Below, piece by piece: positions 25,568-33,335 of a DNA stretch of 64,000 nt (position 1 is the stretch's first letter; the number at the start of each line of letters is the position of its first letter). The translations under genes were made by a program, and so were the position numbers. Below the pieces are notes generated by a model. The model was not told the origin of the DNA, did not search any database, and worked only from the letters and a program-made list of their open reading frames with translations. Source of the DNA: Streptomyces sp. NBC_01288 (GTDB lineage: Bacteria; Actinomycetota; Actinomycetes; Streptomycetales; Streptomycetaceae); contig NZ_CP108427.1 of assembly GCF_035982055.1 (NCBI RefSeq), positions 4,458,501-4,522,500 of the forward strand. The letters run 5' to 3'.

Positions 25568-26098
25568 TCACTCGTCGAGCGAGACAGTCACGTACGGGCC
25601 GACGACCCCGACCTTGAGATCGTCGCCCGTCAGCCTTGAAGCGAAGTCGCCCGTCGACGCCGTACGGGAGACGAACGCGAAGTGCTGGGCGATGGACGGC
25701 CGGTCCCACGGTTCGCCGTCGGAGTCCACCGCGCTGTTCGCGCGCGCCGCCGCCTGGCACAACACCGAGACGAACAGGCGCAGATGACCGGCGCCCAGCA
25801 ACAGGTCGGCGTCGCCGATGACGACCGCGACACCTCTGCCGCCGTGCCAGGACCCGTGCAGATCGTCCAGGCAGTCGACCATCGCGTCCCAGTTGTGGCC
25901 GAAGTAGCCGGGAAACTCCAGCGTCCGGGCGAACGCGGCGAACACGCCTTCCGGCGTGGCCAGTTCCTCGGCGGACAGGTGGAAGACGAGCCCGCCTTGC
26001 CCTTCCAGGGCGACCAGTTGCCGTTCCAGCAGCGGGTCACCCTGCGGAGCGATGACGACCCACGGCTCCGCACGCCCGGTGAAGTCGTACACGGCCAT
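25568..26098 (-). CDS. Barstar-like protein
   Basis: A 176-residue protein with a barstar-type segment in its centre: FPGYFGHNWDAMVDCLDDLHG (split in two here by a short gap in family terms) and AVVIGDADLLLGAG. Barstar proteins inhibit barnase-type ribonucleases by covering the active site. No nuclease gene is visible nearby, so this may be an orphan immunity protein or a protein with a different partner. It is followed closely upstream by a 93-residue gene on the same strand (gap 6 bases), suggesting an operon. Confidence 0.82.
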   Translation of the reverse strand: MAVYDFTGRAEPWVVIAPQGDPLLERQLVALEGQGGLVFHLSAEELATPEGVFAAFARTLEFPGYFGHNWDAMVDCLDDLHGSWHGGRGVAVVIGDADLLLGAGHLRLFVSVLCQAAARANSAVDSDGEPWDRPSIAQHFAFVSRTASTGDFASRLTGDDLKVGVVGPYVTVSLDE

Positions 26099-26104
26099 GA
26101 GACG

Positions 26105-26386
26105 TCATCCCCTGTACCCCTCGACCTGCTCAGCAACTGCTTCCAGGGCATCCGCTCCGATGACGGACTCCAGCGCATCACCGACGAAGCCACGAGCGCG
26201 AGCGAGCCGTGCGGGGAGGCCGAACTCCACGACGTACTCAAGCAGTATGTGGGGATCCTCTCCCGCACCGATTCGTGACAACACCCGGTCCAGAGAGACC
26301 ACGTACTCCTCCAGGTCCCGAAACAGATCAGTGAACCCCGCCAGCTCTACTGGAACGCGCCGAGTCACCTCGTCACCGCTTTTCAT
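26105..26386 (-). CDS. Hypothetical protein, barstar neighbour
   Basis: A 93-residue acidic, helical protein that I do not recognise. It ends only six bases before the barstar gene, so both are probably co-transcribed. Notable segments are FTDLFRDLEEYVVSLDRVLSRI and ILLEYVVEFGLPARLARARGFVGDAL. ATG 26386 (MKSGDEV) is preferred to an upstream GTG-like start at 26401 because the sequence before is short. A role as immunity partner is only a guess from position. Confidence 0.65.
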   Translation of the reverse strand: MKSGDEVTRRVPVELAGFTDLFRDLEEYVVSLDRVLSRIGAGEDPHILLEYVVEFGLPARLARARGFVGDALESVIGADALEAVAEQVEGYRG

Positions 26387-26436
26387 GCCAACTCCCCGCA
26401 CCCCGACTGTCAGTGGCCGCCTCTACAGTTTTCGGC

Positions 26437-27330
26437 ATGGCGACCCTTCCCAACCCGCTGCCGACGCTGGCGGCCGACCCGAGCGGCAGCTCGCTCGGGC
26501 TTGAACTCCCCGCCGGGAGTCTGATCGACGTGACCGCCGAAGGTCCGGCGGACGAACCGTTGTTGTGGTGTGCGGACGAGCCGGCGAGGCCCGGGGACTA
26601 CGACGCCCTCCAGCCCGCGCGCCGGGCCGCCGGGCTGCTCCCCGTGCTGTTGGACCTGGGTGGCGATGAAGGCGCCCTGGACGAATGGCACTTGCTGCCC
26701 GACGAGGCGTCGTATCCGGGGGATCATGACGCCGAAGAGGTCCTGGAGGAGTTCTGGGAGGAGTACGCGGCGGACGAACTCGCCCCGGACGCCGACCGTC
26801 CCGGCACGGACTCCTTCGCCGAGGCCGTGGTCGAGAACTTCGGTGAGCAGGCCACGTACGACGAGATGATCGCGCCGTACGGTCCCGAGTGGCCCGGCCT
26901 CGCCGAACCGCTCACCCTGGTCGCCGATCCGGACGCGCGGGCCGCCGAGATCGCCGACTCCCTTGCGGGCAGCGGCTCTTGGCTCAAGGAACCGCACCTC
27001 GCCCTCGTCCCGGCCCGCCGCAGCGCCGACATCCCGGCGGCGATCGGCTGGACCGGGCAGATCAACTACGAGGGGGACGTGGCCCGGCTCTGTGCCGTGC
27101 TGCGCTCCTGGGAGGACCGCTTCGGCATACGCGTCGTGGCCCTCACCGCCGACCAGTTGGTGCTGTCGGTCGCGGCCCCGCCGACCACCCAGGAGCAGGC
27201 CGAGGCGATCGCCGCCGAGCACTTCGCCTTCTGCCCGGACAACATCACCCAGGGCCGTCACGAGACCCTGCGCGCGTACGCCCGGCACGAGGTCCTCGAC
27301 CAGCGGGTGTGGTCCTTCTGGTGGGACTGA
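26437..27330 (+). CDS. DUF4253 protein
   Basis: A 297-residue cytoplasmic protein with the C-terminal DUF4253 domain: LCAVLRSWEDRFGIRVVALTADQLVLSVAAPP, AEAIAAEHFAFCPDNITQ and HEVLDQRVWSFWWD. The N-terminal half is acidic (pI low) and includes LWCADEPARPG and LPVLLDLGG. DUF4253 domains are found in proteins of unknown function, sometimes near polymorphic toxin loci, and it is divergent from the barstar-like operon here. The start is ATG 26437. Confidence 0.85.
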   Translation: MATLPNPLPTLAADPSGSSLGLELPAGSLIDVTAEGPADEPLLWCADEPARPGDYDALQPARRAAGLLPVLLDLGGDEGALDEWHLLPDEASYPGDHDAEEVLEEFWEEYAADELAPDADRPGTDSFAEAVVENFGEQATYDEMIAPYGPEWPGLAEPLTLVADPDARAAEIADSLAGSGSWLKEPHLALVPARRSADIPAAIGWTGQINYEGDVARLCAVLRSWEDRFGIRVVALTADQLVLSVAAPPTTQEQAEAIAAEHFAFCPDNITQGRHETLRAYARHEVLDQRVWSFWWD

Positions 27331-27418
27331 ACTGACGTCATCCGCTTGTCGATCACGGGGCCGCGGATAGGGTGGGCGGTGATCTACAGGGACGGGCTGG
27401 GCGAGGGCGGCGGACGGC

Positions 27419-28483
27419 GTGGGCGGTGCCGAGGAGAGCGGAACCACGGGCACCGGGCGCCCGACGTCACGGGACGTCGCCCGGCTCGCAGGCGTGTCGC
27501 ACACCGCGGTGTCCTTCGTGTTCAACGGCCGGGCCGACGGCAACCTCTCCCCCGCCACCCAGGAACGCATCCGGCAGGCCGCGGCCCAGCTGGGCTACCG
27601 CCCCGACCCGGTGGCCCGCGGTCTGCGCCGTCGCCGTACGGCCGTGATCGGGCTGGTCACCGACGAGATCGCGTCCTCGCCGTTCGCCGGCCGGCTGCTG
27701 CGCGGCGCCATGGAGACCGCCTGGGACAGGGACCACCTCGTCCTCACCGTCGACTCCGGCGGTGACCCGGTCAAGGAGGACGCGGCCGTCGCGGAACTGC
27801 TCGACCGGCGCGTGGACGGCATCATCTACGCGGCGATGTCGCTGCGCCGGGTCCGCGTCCCCGAGGGCCTGCGCCGCACCCACTCCGTGCTGGCCAACTG
27901 CCTTCCCGAGGACGACTCCCTGCCCGCCGTGGTCCCCGCCGAGCGAGCCGGGGGCCGTACGGCCGCCCGGCTGCTGCTCACAGCCGGCCACCGCCGAGTC
28001 GCCGTGATCGGCGGTCTGGACGACATCGCCTCGGCGGAACGTACCCGCGGCATCCGGGAGGCCCTGCGCGCCGAGGGCGTCACCGTGCCCGCGGAGTGGA
28101 TCGTGCGCGGCGGCGGCGAGATCTCCGCGGGATACGCGGGGGCGCTGCGCCTGCTCGACGGGGTCGGTCCGAGCCGTCGCCCCACCGGCGTCCTGTGCTA
28201 CAACGACCGCGTCGCGGCGGGCGTCCTGCACGCCGCGACCCGGCTCGGGATCGACGTGCCCGCCGATCTGTCGGTGGTCGGCTACGACGACCAGGAACAC
28301 ATGGCCGCGTTCCTCACCCCGCCCCTCACCTCGGTCGCCCTGCCGCACCGCGCGATGGGCGAGGCGGCGGCCCGACTGCTCCTGGACGCCATCGAAGCCG
28401 GCCAGGCACCGCCGGCAACCGTCCGCCGCCTACCCTGCCCGGTAATCACCCGAGCCTCCGTGGGCCCGGCCCCCACCCCCTGA
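27419..28483 (+). CDS. LacI family transcriptional regulator of the fructan locus
   Basis: A 354-residue sugar-responsive repressor. The N-terminal HTH is RDVARLAGVSHTAVSFVFNG with the hinge ATQERIRQAAAQLGYRPDPVARGL; the rest is a periplasmic-binding-protein-like ligand domain (IGLVTDEIASSPF, GAMETAWDRDHLVLTVDSGGDPVKEDAAVAELLDRRVDGIIYA, YNDRVAAGVLHA and LSVVGYDDQEHMAAFLTPPLTSV). The GTG start has no strong Shine-Dalgarno sequence. It lies next to, and convergent with, the fructan hydrolase/transport operon and should control it. Candidate operators are at 33122-33135 and 33202-33217. The last 38 bases overlap the GH32 gene end. Confidence 0.93.
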   Translation: MGGAEESGTTGTGRPTSRDVARLAGVSHTAVSFVFNGRADGNLSPATQERIRQAAAQLGYRPDPVARGLRRRRTAVIGLVTDEIASSPFAGRLLRGAMETAWDRDHLVLTVDSGGDPVKEDAAVAELLDRRVDGIIYAAMSLRRVRVPEGLRRTHSVLANCLPEDDSLPAVVPAERAGGRTAARLLLTAGHRRVAVIGGLDDIASAERTRGIREALRAEGVTVPAEWIVRGGGEISAGYAGALRLLDGVGPSRRPTGVLCYNDRVAAGVLHAATRLGIDVPADLSVVGYDDQEHMAAFLTPPLTSVALPHRAMGEAAARLLLDAIEAGQAPPATVRRLPCPVITRASVGPAPTP

Positions 28484-29837
28484 CCCGGGCCCCCGGCCCG
28501 TCGACGACCAGCTCGGCGGTGTCGCCGGGGCGTCGGTAGACGCGCTCGGTGACCATGGCTCGGTCCGCGACGAAGAGTTCGAGGAGGGAGCCGTCGACGA
28601 GGAGTCGGAGGGTGAGTTCCGGCGTCTTCGGTACGTGCACGGTGATCGGGGCGGAGCCTTCCCCGCCGGTTCGGGGCCAGGCGGCGCGGTCGAGGACGAC
28701 GGTCCCGGAGGCGGGGTCTGCGCGGACGGTCAGCTCCTGGCCCGCCGCGTCCCGGAGCAGGGTCACCGTGGTCGGTTCGCAGGCGGTGACCGTCAGGTCG
28801 TAGGCGTCCGGAAGCGGAACCCGGGCCGGCGCGGTGACGAACGGCTCGGCCGGGTGGAGTTGGTCGAGTTCCGGGGCCGGGCTCACCCGCAGTGATCCGT
28901 CGGGGTGGACGTCGACGACCCGTGGCGCGGTGAGGACGCCCGCCCATCCGGCCCTGTCCAACTCCTCCTGCGGGCGGGCCTCCCACGACCAGCCCCAGAG
29001 CAGTGCGCGGTCCGGCTCCTGGAGCACGGCGGGGGCGTAGAAGTCCCGCCCCTGGTCGAGTCGGCCGCCGGCGCGCGGTGCGAAACTCAACCCGCCCTGG
29101 CCGTCCGGCTCCAGACGGCCCGTCAGGTAACCGGTGGAGCAGGGGTCCCCGTCCCACAGGGACACCAGAAGCACGTGCTCGCCGCCTGCCGTCCGGTACA
29201 GGTGCGGGCACTCCCAGCCCACCGACTTGTCGCCGAACACGCCCGCGGCCACCGGGTCCCGGCCGTCCAGCAGCACACCGGCGAACCGCCAGTCGGTCAG
29301 GTCGTCGCAGTCGTAGAGCAGGACCGACGGCGTGCCGTCGGCGTGCCCGGCGCCGACGAGGGCCCAGCGCCGGTCCTCGTGGTGGAAGACGAACGGGTCG
29401 CGGAACATCACCACGTCCAGTCCCGGGGGCGGTCCTGTCACCACCGGCGTCGGCAGCGGCTTCCACTCGGTCAGCAGCTCGTCGTCCGGGTCCGCCGCTC
29501 GTGCCAGGCAGATGGTGCCGAGTCCGGTGTGGGCATGGTCAACTCCCGTGTACACGGCGGTCGGTGTGCCCGCGTCGTCGGTCACACAGCCCGACCAGCA
29601 GCCCGCCTCGTCGGGGCCGCCCGGCGTCGGGGTGAGCGCGATCGGGTGGTGCTCCCAGTGCGCGAGGTCGGTGCTGGAGGCATGCCCCCAGTGGACGTTC
29701 GCGTGCACCGGTGCGTCGGGGTTGTGCTGGTAGAAGAGGTGGTAGCGGTCCCGCCAACGGAACGGCCCATTGGGGTCGTTGATCCAGCCGGCGGGCGGAC
29801 GGACCCTGAAACGCGGCGCGTTGGGGTCATTGCTCAA
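28446..29837 (-). CDS. Glycoside hydrolase family 32, cytoplasmic (fructosidase)
   Basis: A 463-residue hydrolase without a signal peptide, probably cleaving beta-fructosyl units from imported fructo-oligosaccharides or sucrose. GH32 motifs are present: WINDPNGP with the nucleophile Asp21, FRDPF (residues about 145-149) with the transition-state aspartate, and WECPHL with the acid/base Glu209. It continues into a beta-sandwich C-terminal domain (ELTLRLLVDGSLLELFVADRAMVTERVYR). The start is TTG at 29837, overlapping the permease stop as TTGA and preceded by AGGAGT. It is the last gene of the operon. Confidence 0.93.
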   Translation of the reverse strand: MSNDPNAPRFRVRPPAGWINDPNGPFRWRDRYHLFYQHNPDAPVHANVHWGHASSTDLAHWEHHPIALTPTPGGPDEAGCWSGCVTDDAGTPTAVYTGVDHAHTGLGTICLARAADPDDELLTEWKPLPTPVVTGPPPGLDVVMFRDPFVFHHEDRRWALVGAGHADGTPSVLLYDCDDLTDWRFAGVLLDGRDPVAAGVFGDKSVGWECPHLYRTAGGEHVLLVSLWDGDPCSTGYLTGRLEPDGQGGLSFAPRAGGRLDQGRDFYAPAVLQEPDRALLWGWSWEARPQEELDRAGWAGVLTAPRVVDVHPDGSLRVSPAPELDQLHPAEPFVTAPARVPLPDAYDLTVTACEPTTVTLLRDAAGQELTVRADPASGTVVLDRAAWPRTGGEGSAPITVHVPKTPELTLRLLVDGSLLELFVADRAMVTERVYRRPGDTAELVVDGPGARVRGWGPGPRRLG

Positions 29838-30706
29838 CGGTTGACTCCTGCGGACGTGATGCCCTCGCGCAGAGGGCGCTGGCCGACGACGAACACGGCG
29901 ACGGCGGGAAGCATCGAGAGCACGACCCCGGCCAGGACCACCGAGATGGACCCGGTGCCGAGGTTGCCCTGGAGGGAGACCAGACCCAGCGGAAGCGTGT
30001 AGTTCTGGCTGGAGGTCTCCAGGATCAGCGGGCGGAAGAACTCGTTCCAGTGGTAGTTGAAGGCCAGTACGCCGACGATCGCCAGGCCGGGTGTGGCCAG
30101 CGGCGCGTACACCGAGCGGAAGATCCGCCAGGTCCCCGCGCCGTCCAGCATGGCCGCCTCGCCCAGGTCCTTCGGCATGCCGAGGAAGTACTGGCGCATC
30201 AGGAACGTGCCGAAGGCGGTCGGGAAGGCCGGGATGATCAGGCCGAGGAGCGTGTCGGTGAGGCCCATCGTCTTCAGCACCAGGAACACCGGCACGATGG
30301 TGACCTGCAACGGCACCATCATGGTCGCCAGGACCAGGCCGAAGAGCGGCTTCTTGAAGCGGAACTCCAGGCGCGCGAAGGCGTATCCGGCCAGCCCCGC
30401 CGTGATCATCTGGCCGACGGCGATCAGCGCCGTCACCAGCGTGGAGTTCAGGGCGAGCAGCCACACGTCGATCTGATCGAAGACCCCGCGGTAGGCCGCG
30501 GTCGTCGGGTGCGTCGGGATGATCTGCGGGGGCAGGTCGAAGGACTGGGCCGGAGTGCGCAGCGAGGTGGCGACGGTCCAGATGACCGGGCCCAGCGTCA
30601 CCAGGGCGCACACGGTCAGTCCGGCGATCCGGGCCCAGGGGGTGAGGGAATGGCGGAGGCGGCTCAGGGTCGGGGTTGCTTGGCTCATAGCGCTCATGCG
30701 GCTCAC
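29834..30706 (-). CDS. Carbohydrate ABC transporter permease (MalG type)
   Basis: A 290-residue inner-membrane permease, the second of a pair. Six transmembrane helices are visible and the EAA-type loop reads EAAMLDGAGTWRIFRSVYAPLATPGLA, which contacts the ATPase. No ABC ATPase gene is in this operon; Streptomyces sugar importers often use the shared MsiK ATPase. The protein is the transmembrane part of an importer with the upstream permease and the binding protein. The gene starts with GTG (30706) followed by ATG at 30697, both possible, four bases after the preceding gene. Confidence 0.92.
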   Translation of the reverse strand: MSRMSAMSQATPTLSRLRHSLTPWARIAGLTVCALVTLGPVIWTVATSLRTPAQSFDLPPQIIPTHPTTAAYRGVFDQIDVWLLALNSTLVTALIAVGQMITAGLAGYAFARLEFRFKKPLFGLVLATMMVPLQVTIVPVFLVLKTMGLTDTLLGLIIPAFPTAFGTFLMRQYFLGMPKDLGEAAMLDGAGTWRIFRSVYAPLATPGLAIVGVLAFNYHWNEFFRPLILETSSQNYTLPLGLVSLQGNLGTGSISVVLAGVVLSMLPAVAVFVVGQRPLREGITSAGVNR

Positions 30707-30710
30707 CGGC

Positions 30711-31706
30711 TCACTGGTAGTGGACGAAACGCCGGCTGAGCCGGAACTGGACGGCGGTGACCGCCATGATCAGCGCGAAGAGCAGCACGCCCACCGCGGA
30801 TGCCTCGCCGAAGTCGAGCTGCTCGAAGGCCCTTTCGTAGATCACCATCACCACGGTGCGGGTGGCGTCGCCGGGTCCGCCGTCGGTGAGGACGTAGGGC
30901 TGTTCGAAGACCTGGAGGGCGTTGATGATGCCGACCACCGAGGCGACGAGCAGGGTCGGCGACAGCAGCGGCAGCGTGATGCCGAGGTGCTTGCGCAGGC
31001 CGGTCGCGCCGTCGAGGGCGGCGGCCTCGTGGATCTCCTTGGGGATGTTGTTCAGGCCGCCGATGAACAGCAGGAACGAGAAGCCGAACTGCTGCCAGAC
31101 GTAGACCAGGATCACCGTGGCCATCGCCGCGTGCTCCGAGGTCAGCCAGGGCACGGGCGCGACGCCGACCAGGCCGATCAGCCAGTTCACCACCCCGAAG
31201 TCCTGGTTGAACAGGTACTTCATCACCACCGAGATGGACGCGGCGGACAGCACCAGCGGGAAGAAGAACGCCGAACGGAACACCGACCGCAGCCACACCG
31301 GCATCCGCCCGTTCAGCGCGAGCGCCAGCGTCAGCGCGATCAGCAGTTGCAGCGTGACCGCGAGGACCATGAAGAGGAGCGTGTTGCGGAAGGAGACCAG
31401 AACGGTCGAATCCGTGAAGGTCGTACGGTAGTTGGCGCCCCCGGCGAAACGGGGCGGGTCGATCACGTTCCAGTGGAACAGGCTCAGCACGACGGACCCG
31501 ATGATCGGCACGACCGTGAAGACGACGATGCCGACGACCGTGGGCGCCAGGAACAGCGCGGCCAGCAGCCGGGTGCCGCGGTCGCGGGCGGACGGCCGCA
31601 CGGCGGCGGCGGATGGCGTGGCGGGCCGCGAACTGACGGGCGGACCCTGAGAGTTCGGACCCTGAGAGTTCGGAACCTGGGAGTCCGGGACCTGGGTGTT
31701 CGTCAT
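30711..31706 (-). CDS. Carbohydrate ABC transporter permease (MalF type)
   Basis: A 331-residue permease of the MalF type. After an unusual N-terminal repeat (TQVPDSQVPNSQGPNSQGPP) come six hydrophobic segments; the EAA loop reads EIHEAAALDGATGLRKHLGITLPLLSPTL. It pairs with the MalG-type permease to form the pore. The start overlaps the binding-protein stop (ATGA), and the next permease gene begins four bases after this one ends, so translation is coupled along the operon. Confidence 0.93.
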   Translation of the reverse strand: MTNTQVPDSQVPNSQGPNSQGPPVSSRPATPSAAAVRPSARDRGTRLLAALFLAPTVVGIVVFTVVPIIGSVVLSLFHWNVIDPPRFAGGANYRTTFTDSTVLVSFRNTLLFMVLAVTLQLLIALTLALALNGRMPVWLRSVFRSAFFFPLVLSAASISVVMKYLFNQDFGVVNWLIGLVGVAPVPWLTSEHAAMATVILVYVWQQFGFSFLLFIGGLNNIPKEIHEAAALDGATGLRKHLGITLPLLSPTLLVASVVGIINALQVFEQPYVLTDGGPGDATRTVVMVIYERAFEQLDFGEASAVGVLLFALIMAVTAVQFRLSRRFVHYQ

Positions 31707-33112
31707 ACCTCACGCTCCATGGCCTGCTCCAGGGCGCCCTGCATCCGGCGCAGCGCGGGACCCACCGCACGCGGCGAGGCCAGCGCCGTGCCGGTGTACT
31801 TGAGCAGCACGTCGGTCACCTCGGCGACCTGCGGCGGCGCGGGGATCGGGCCGGTGTCGGGAAAGCGGTCGAGGGTGTCGTAGAAGACCCGCCAGTGCGC
31901 CGGGCCGCTCGTCGCGTAGCGGGCGGCGTTCAGCATCGAACGCCGGGCCGGGGTGGTCTGGTTGGTCCGGAACAGCCGGGTCATGGTGTCCTTGCGGGCC
32001 GCGTACTTGATGAACTCCCAGGCGGCTTCCTGCTTCTTCGAGGTGCGCAGCAGCGCGTAGCCCGCCGCGCCGAACTGGTGGCGCTGGGTACGCCAGCGCG
32101 GGAAGTACTGCACGTCGTAGCCGTCGGCCCGCACGCCGGCCTGTTGCAGGCCGCCCGCCCAGAAGCCGCCCGCCGGTGTGACGCCGACGCGGCCGGTGGA
32201 GAACACGCCGACCAGGTTGCTGCCGTTGCCGCCCTCGGGCCGGGTGCACAGGTCGTCCTGGACGAGGGAGGCGAGATAGTCGTACGCCTCCTCGACCCGG
32301 TCGGTGGCGGCCTGCGGGGTCGTCCAGCGGAAGCCGCCGCCGCGCCCCCGTCGGTCGGCGGCCGGGTAGAAGGTGTCCCACAGCCAGGAGCCGCCGGGCG
32401 CCTTCGACTCCTTCAGCAGGTTGGTGCCGTTCGCGAAGAGCCAGGGCACCACGCCGCCCCACAGCCGGTTGGTCCAGAAGTACGGCGTGAAGTGCGAACC
32501 GCCGGTTCGCTTCATCTCCCGCAGCAGCGCGGTGAAGTCGTCGCGGCTCCAGTCGGCCGCCGGGAACCCCGCGCCCGCCCGCTTCAGCACCTGCTTGTTG
32601 AGGTACATGTCGGCGGCGTTGAACTCCATGGGCAGCTGGTAGAGGTTGCCCTCGTACATCATCGACTCCACCAGCGAGGGGTGGACGTCGGCGAAGTACT
32701 CACGCAGTTCCGCCGCGTCCCGCCGCACCCAGCGGTCCAGGGACACGCCGAGCCGCCGGGCGAACAACTGCACGCCCTCGGTGGCCACATACACCAGGTC
32801 GGGAGCGGTGCCCGCGGCGATCTGGGTGAGGATCTTCGCGAAGAAGTCCGACCAGTCGACGGCCTGCACCGCGTTCACCCGCAGCGGGATGTCGGGGTGG
32901 AGCCGGTGGAAGCCCTTGGTGAGGGCGTCGACGGTGGCCGGGTCGAAGGCGGAGCCGAGGGTGGCGACGACGAGGGAGCCGTCGTCCCGGCCGGGGATGT
33001 CGGCTCCGGTGAGCCGGTCCCAGCTCGCGGCGGTACCGGCCAGGGCGGCTGCTCCGGCCCCGTACGCGCCGTACCGCAGCAGCGTGCGGCGGGGGAGGTG
33101 CGAGTCAGTCAT
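31703..33112 (-). CDS. ABC transporter solute-binding protein, sugar type
   Basis: A 469-residue extracytoplasmic binding protein that should capture fructans or their fragments and give them to the two permeases. The N-terminus carries a twin-arginine signal (LPRRTLLRYGAYGAGAAALAGTAAS); unlike most Gram-positive binding proteins, no lipobox cysteine is found near the cleavage site, so the mode of anchoring is unclear. Typical family elements include YQLPMEFNAADMYLNKQVLKRAGAG, NGTNLL, GVTPAGGFWAGGL and AAWEFIKYAARKD. Its start lies within ten bases of an operator-like palindrome. Confidence 0.92.
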   Translation of the reverse strand: MTDSHLPRRTLLRYGAYGAGAAALAGTAASWDRLTGADIPGRDDGSLVVATLGSAFDPATVDALTKGFHRLHPDIPLRVNAVQAVDWSDFFAKILTQIAAGTAPDLVYVATEGVQLFARRLGVSLDRWVRRDAAELREYFADVHPSLVESMMYEGNLYQLPMEFNAADMYLNKQVLKRAGAGFPAADWSRDDFTALLREMKRTGGSHFTPYFWTNRLWGGVVPWLFANGTNLLKESKAPGGSWLWDTFYPAADRRGRGGGFRWTTPQAATDRVEEAYDYLASLVQDDLCTRPEGGNGSNLVGVFSTGRVGVTPAGGFWAGGLQQAGVRADGYDVQYFPRWRTQRHQFGAAGYALLRTSKKQEAAWEFIKYAARKDTMTRLFRTNQTTPARRSMLNAARYATSGPAHWRVFYDTLDRFPDTGPIPAPPQVAEVTDVLLKYTGTALASPRAVGPALRRMQGALEQAMEREV

Positions 33113-33121
33113 CGGACGGGC

Positions 33122-33135
33122 CTAACTCGTGTTAG
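33122..33135. promoter_or_regulatory. Operator-like palindrome 1 (LacI type) near the binding-protein start
   Basis: CTAAC-TCGT-GTTAG, a palindrome ten bases before the start of the binding-protein gene, probably in its leader or overlapping transcription start. It shares CCTAACTCGT with the second site on the opposite strand. Confidence 0.68.
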
Positions 33136-33201
33136 TTCAGGGGTGATGCCCCAGATGATGGGAACCGGGCGGCAGGCCTGTCAAGGGTCGGGAACGCTTG
33201 A

Positions 33202-33217
33202 CCTTTAACGAGTTAGG
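33202..33217. promoter_or_regulatory. Operator-like palindrome 2 (LacI type) in the divergent promoter
   Basis: CCTTTAACGAGTTAGG; read on the other strand it is CCTAACTCGTTAAAGG, matching the first site in its first ten bases. It is about 80 bp from site 1, in the shared promoter region between the binding protein and the secreted GH32. Confidence 0.68.
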
Positions 33218-33335
33218 TCTACAGTCCTCGTTCATCTGAGCCGATTTTTCACGCCCTCCGCACCGTGAGCCGCACTCGCGTGTGTGACGAGCCGCCACGG
33301 GCCCTCATGGGCCGTCACGAGAGGAACGATGCGTC

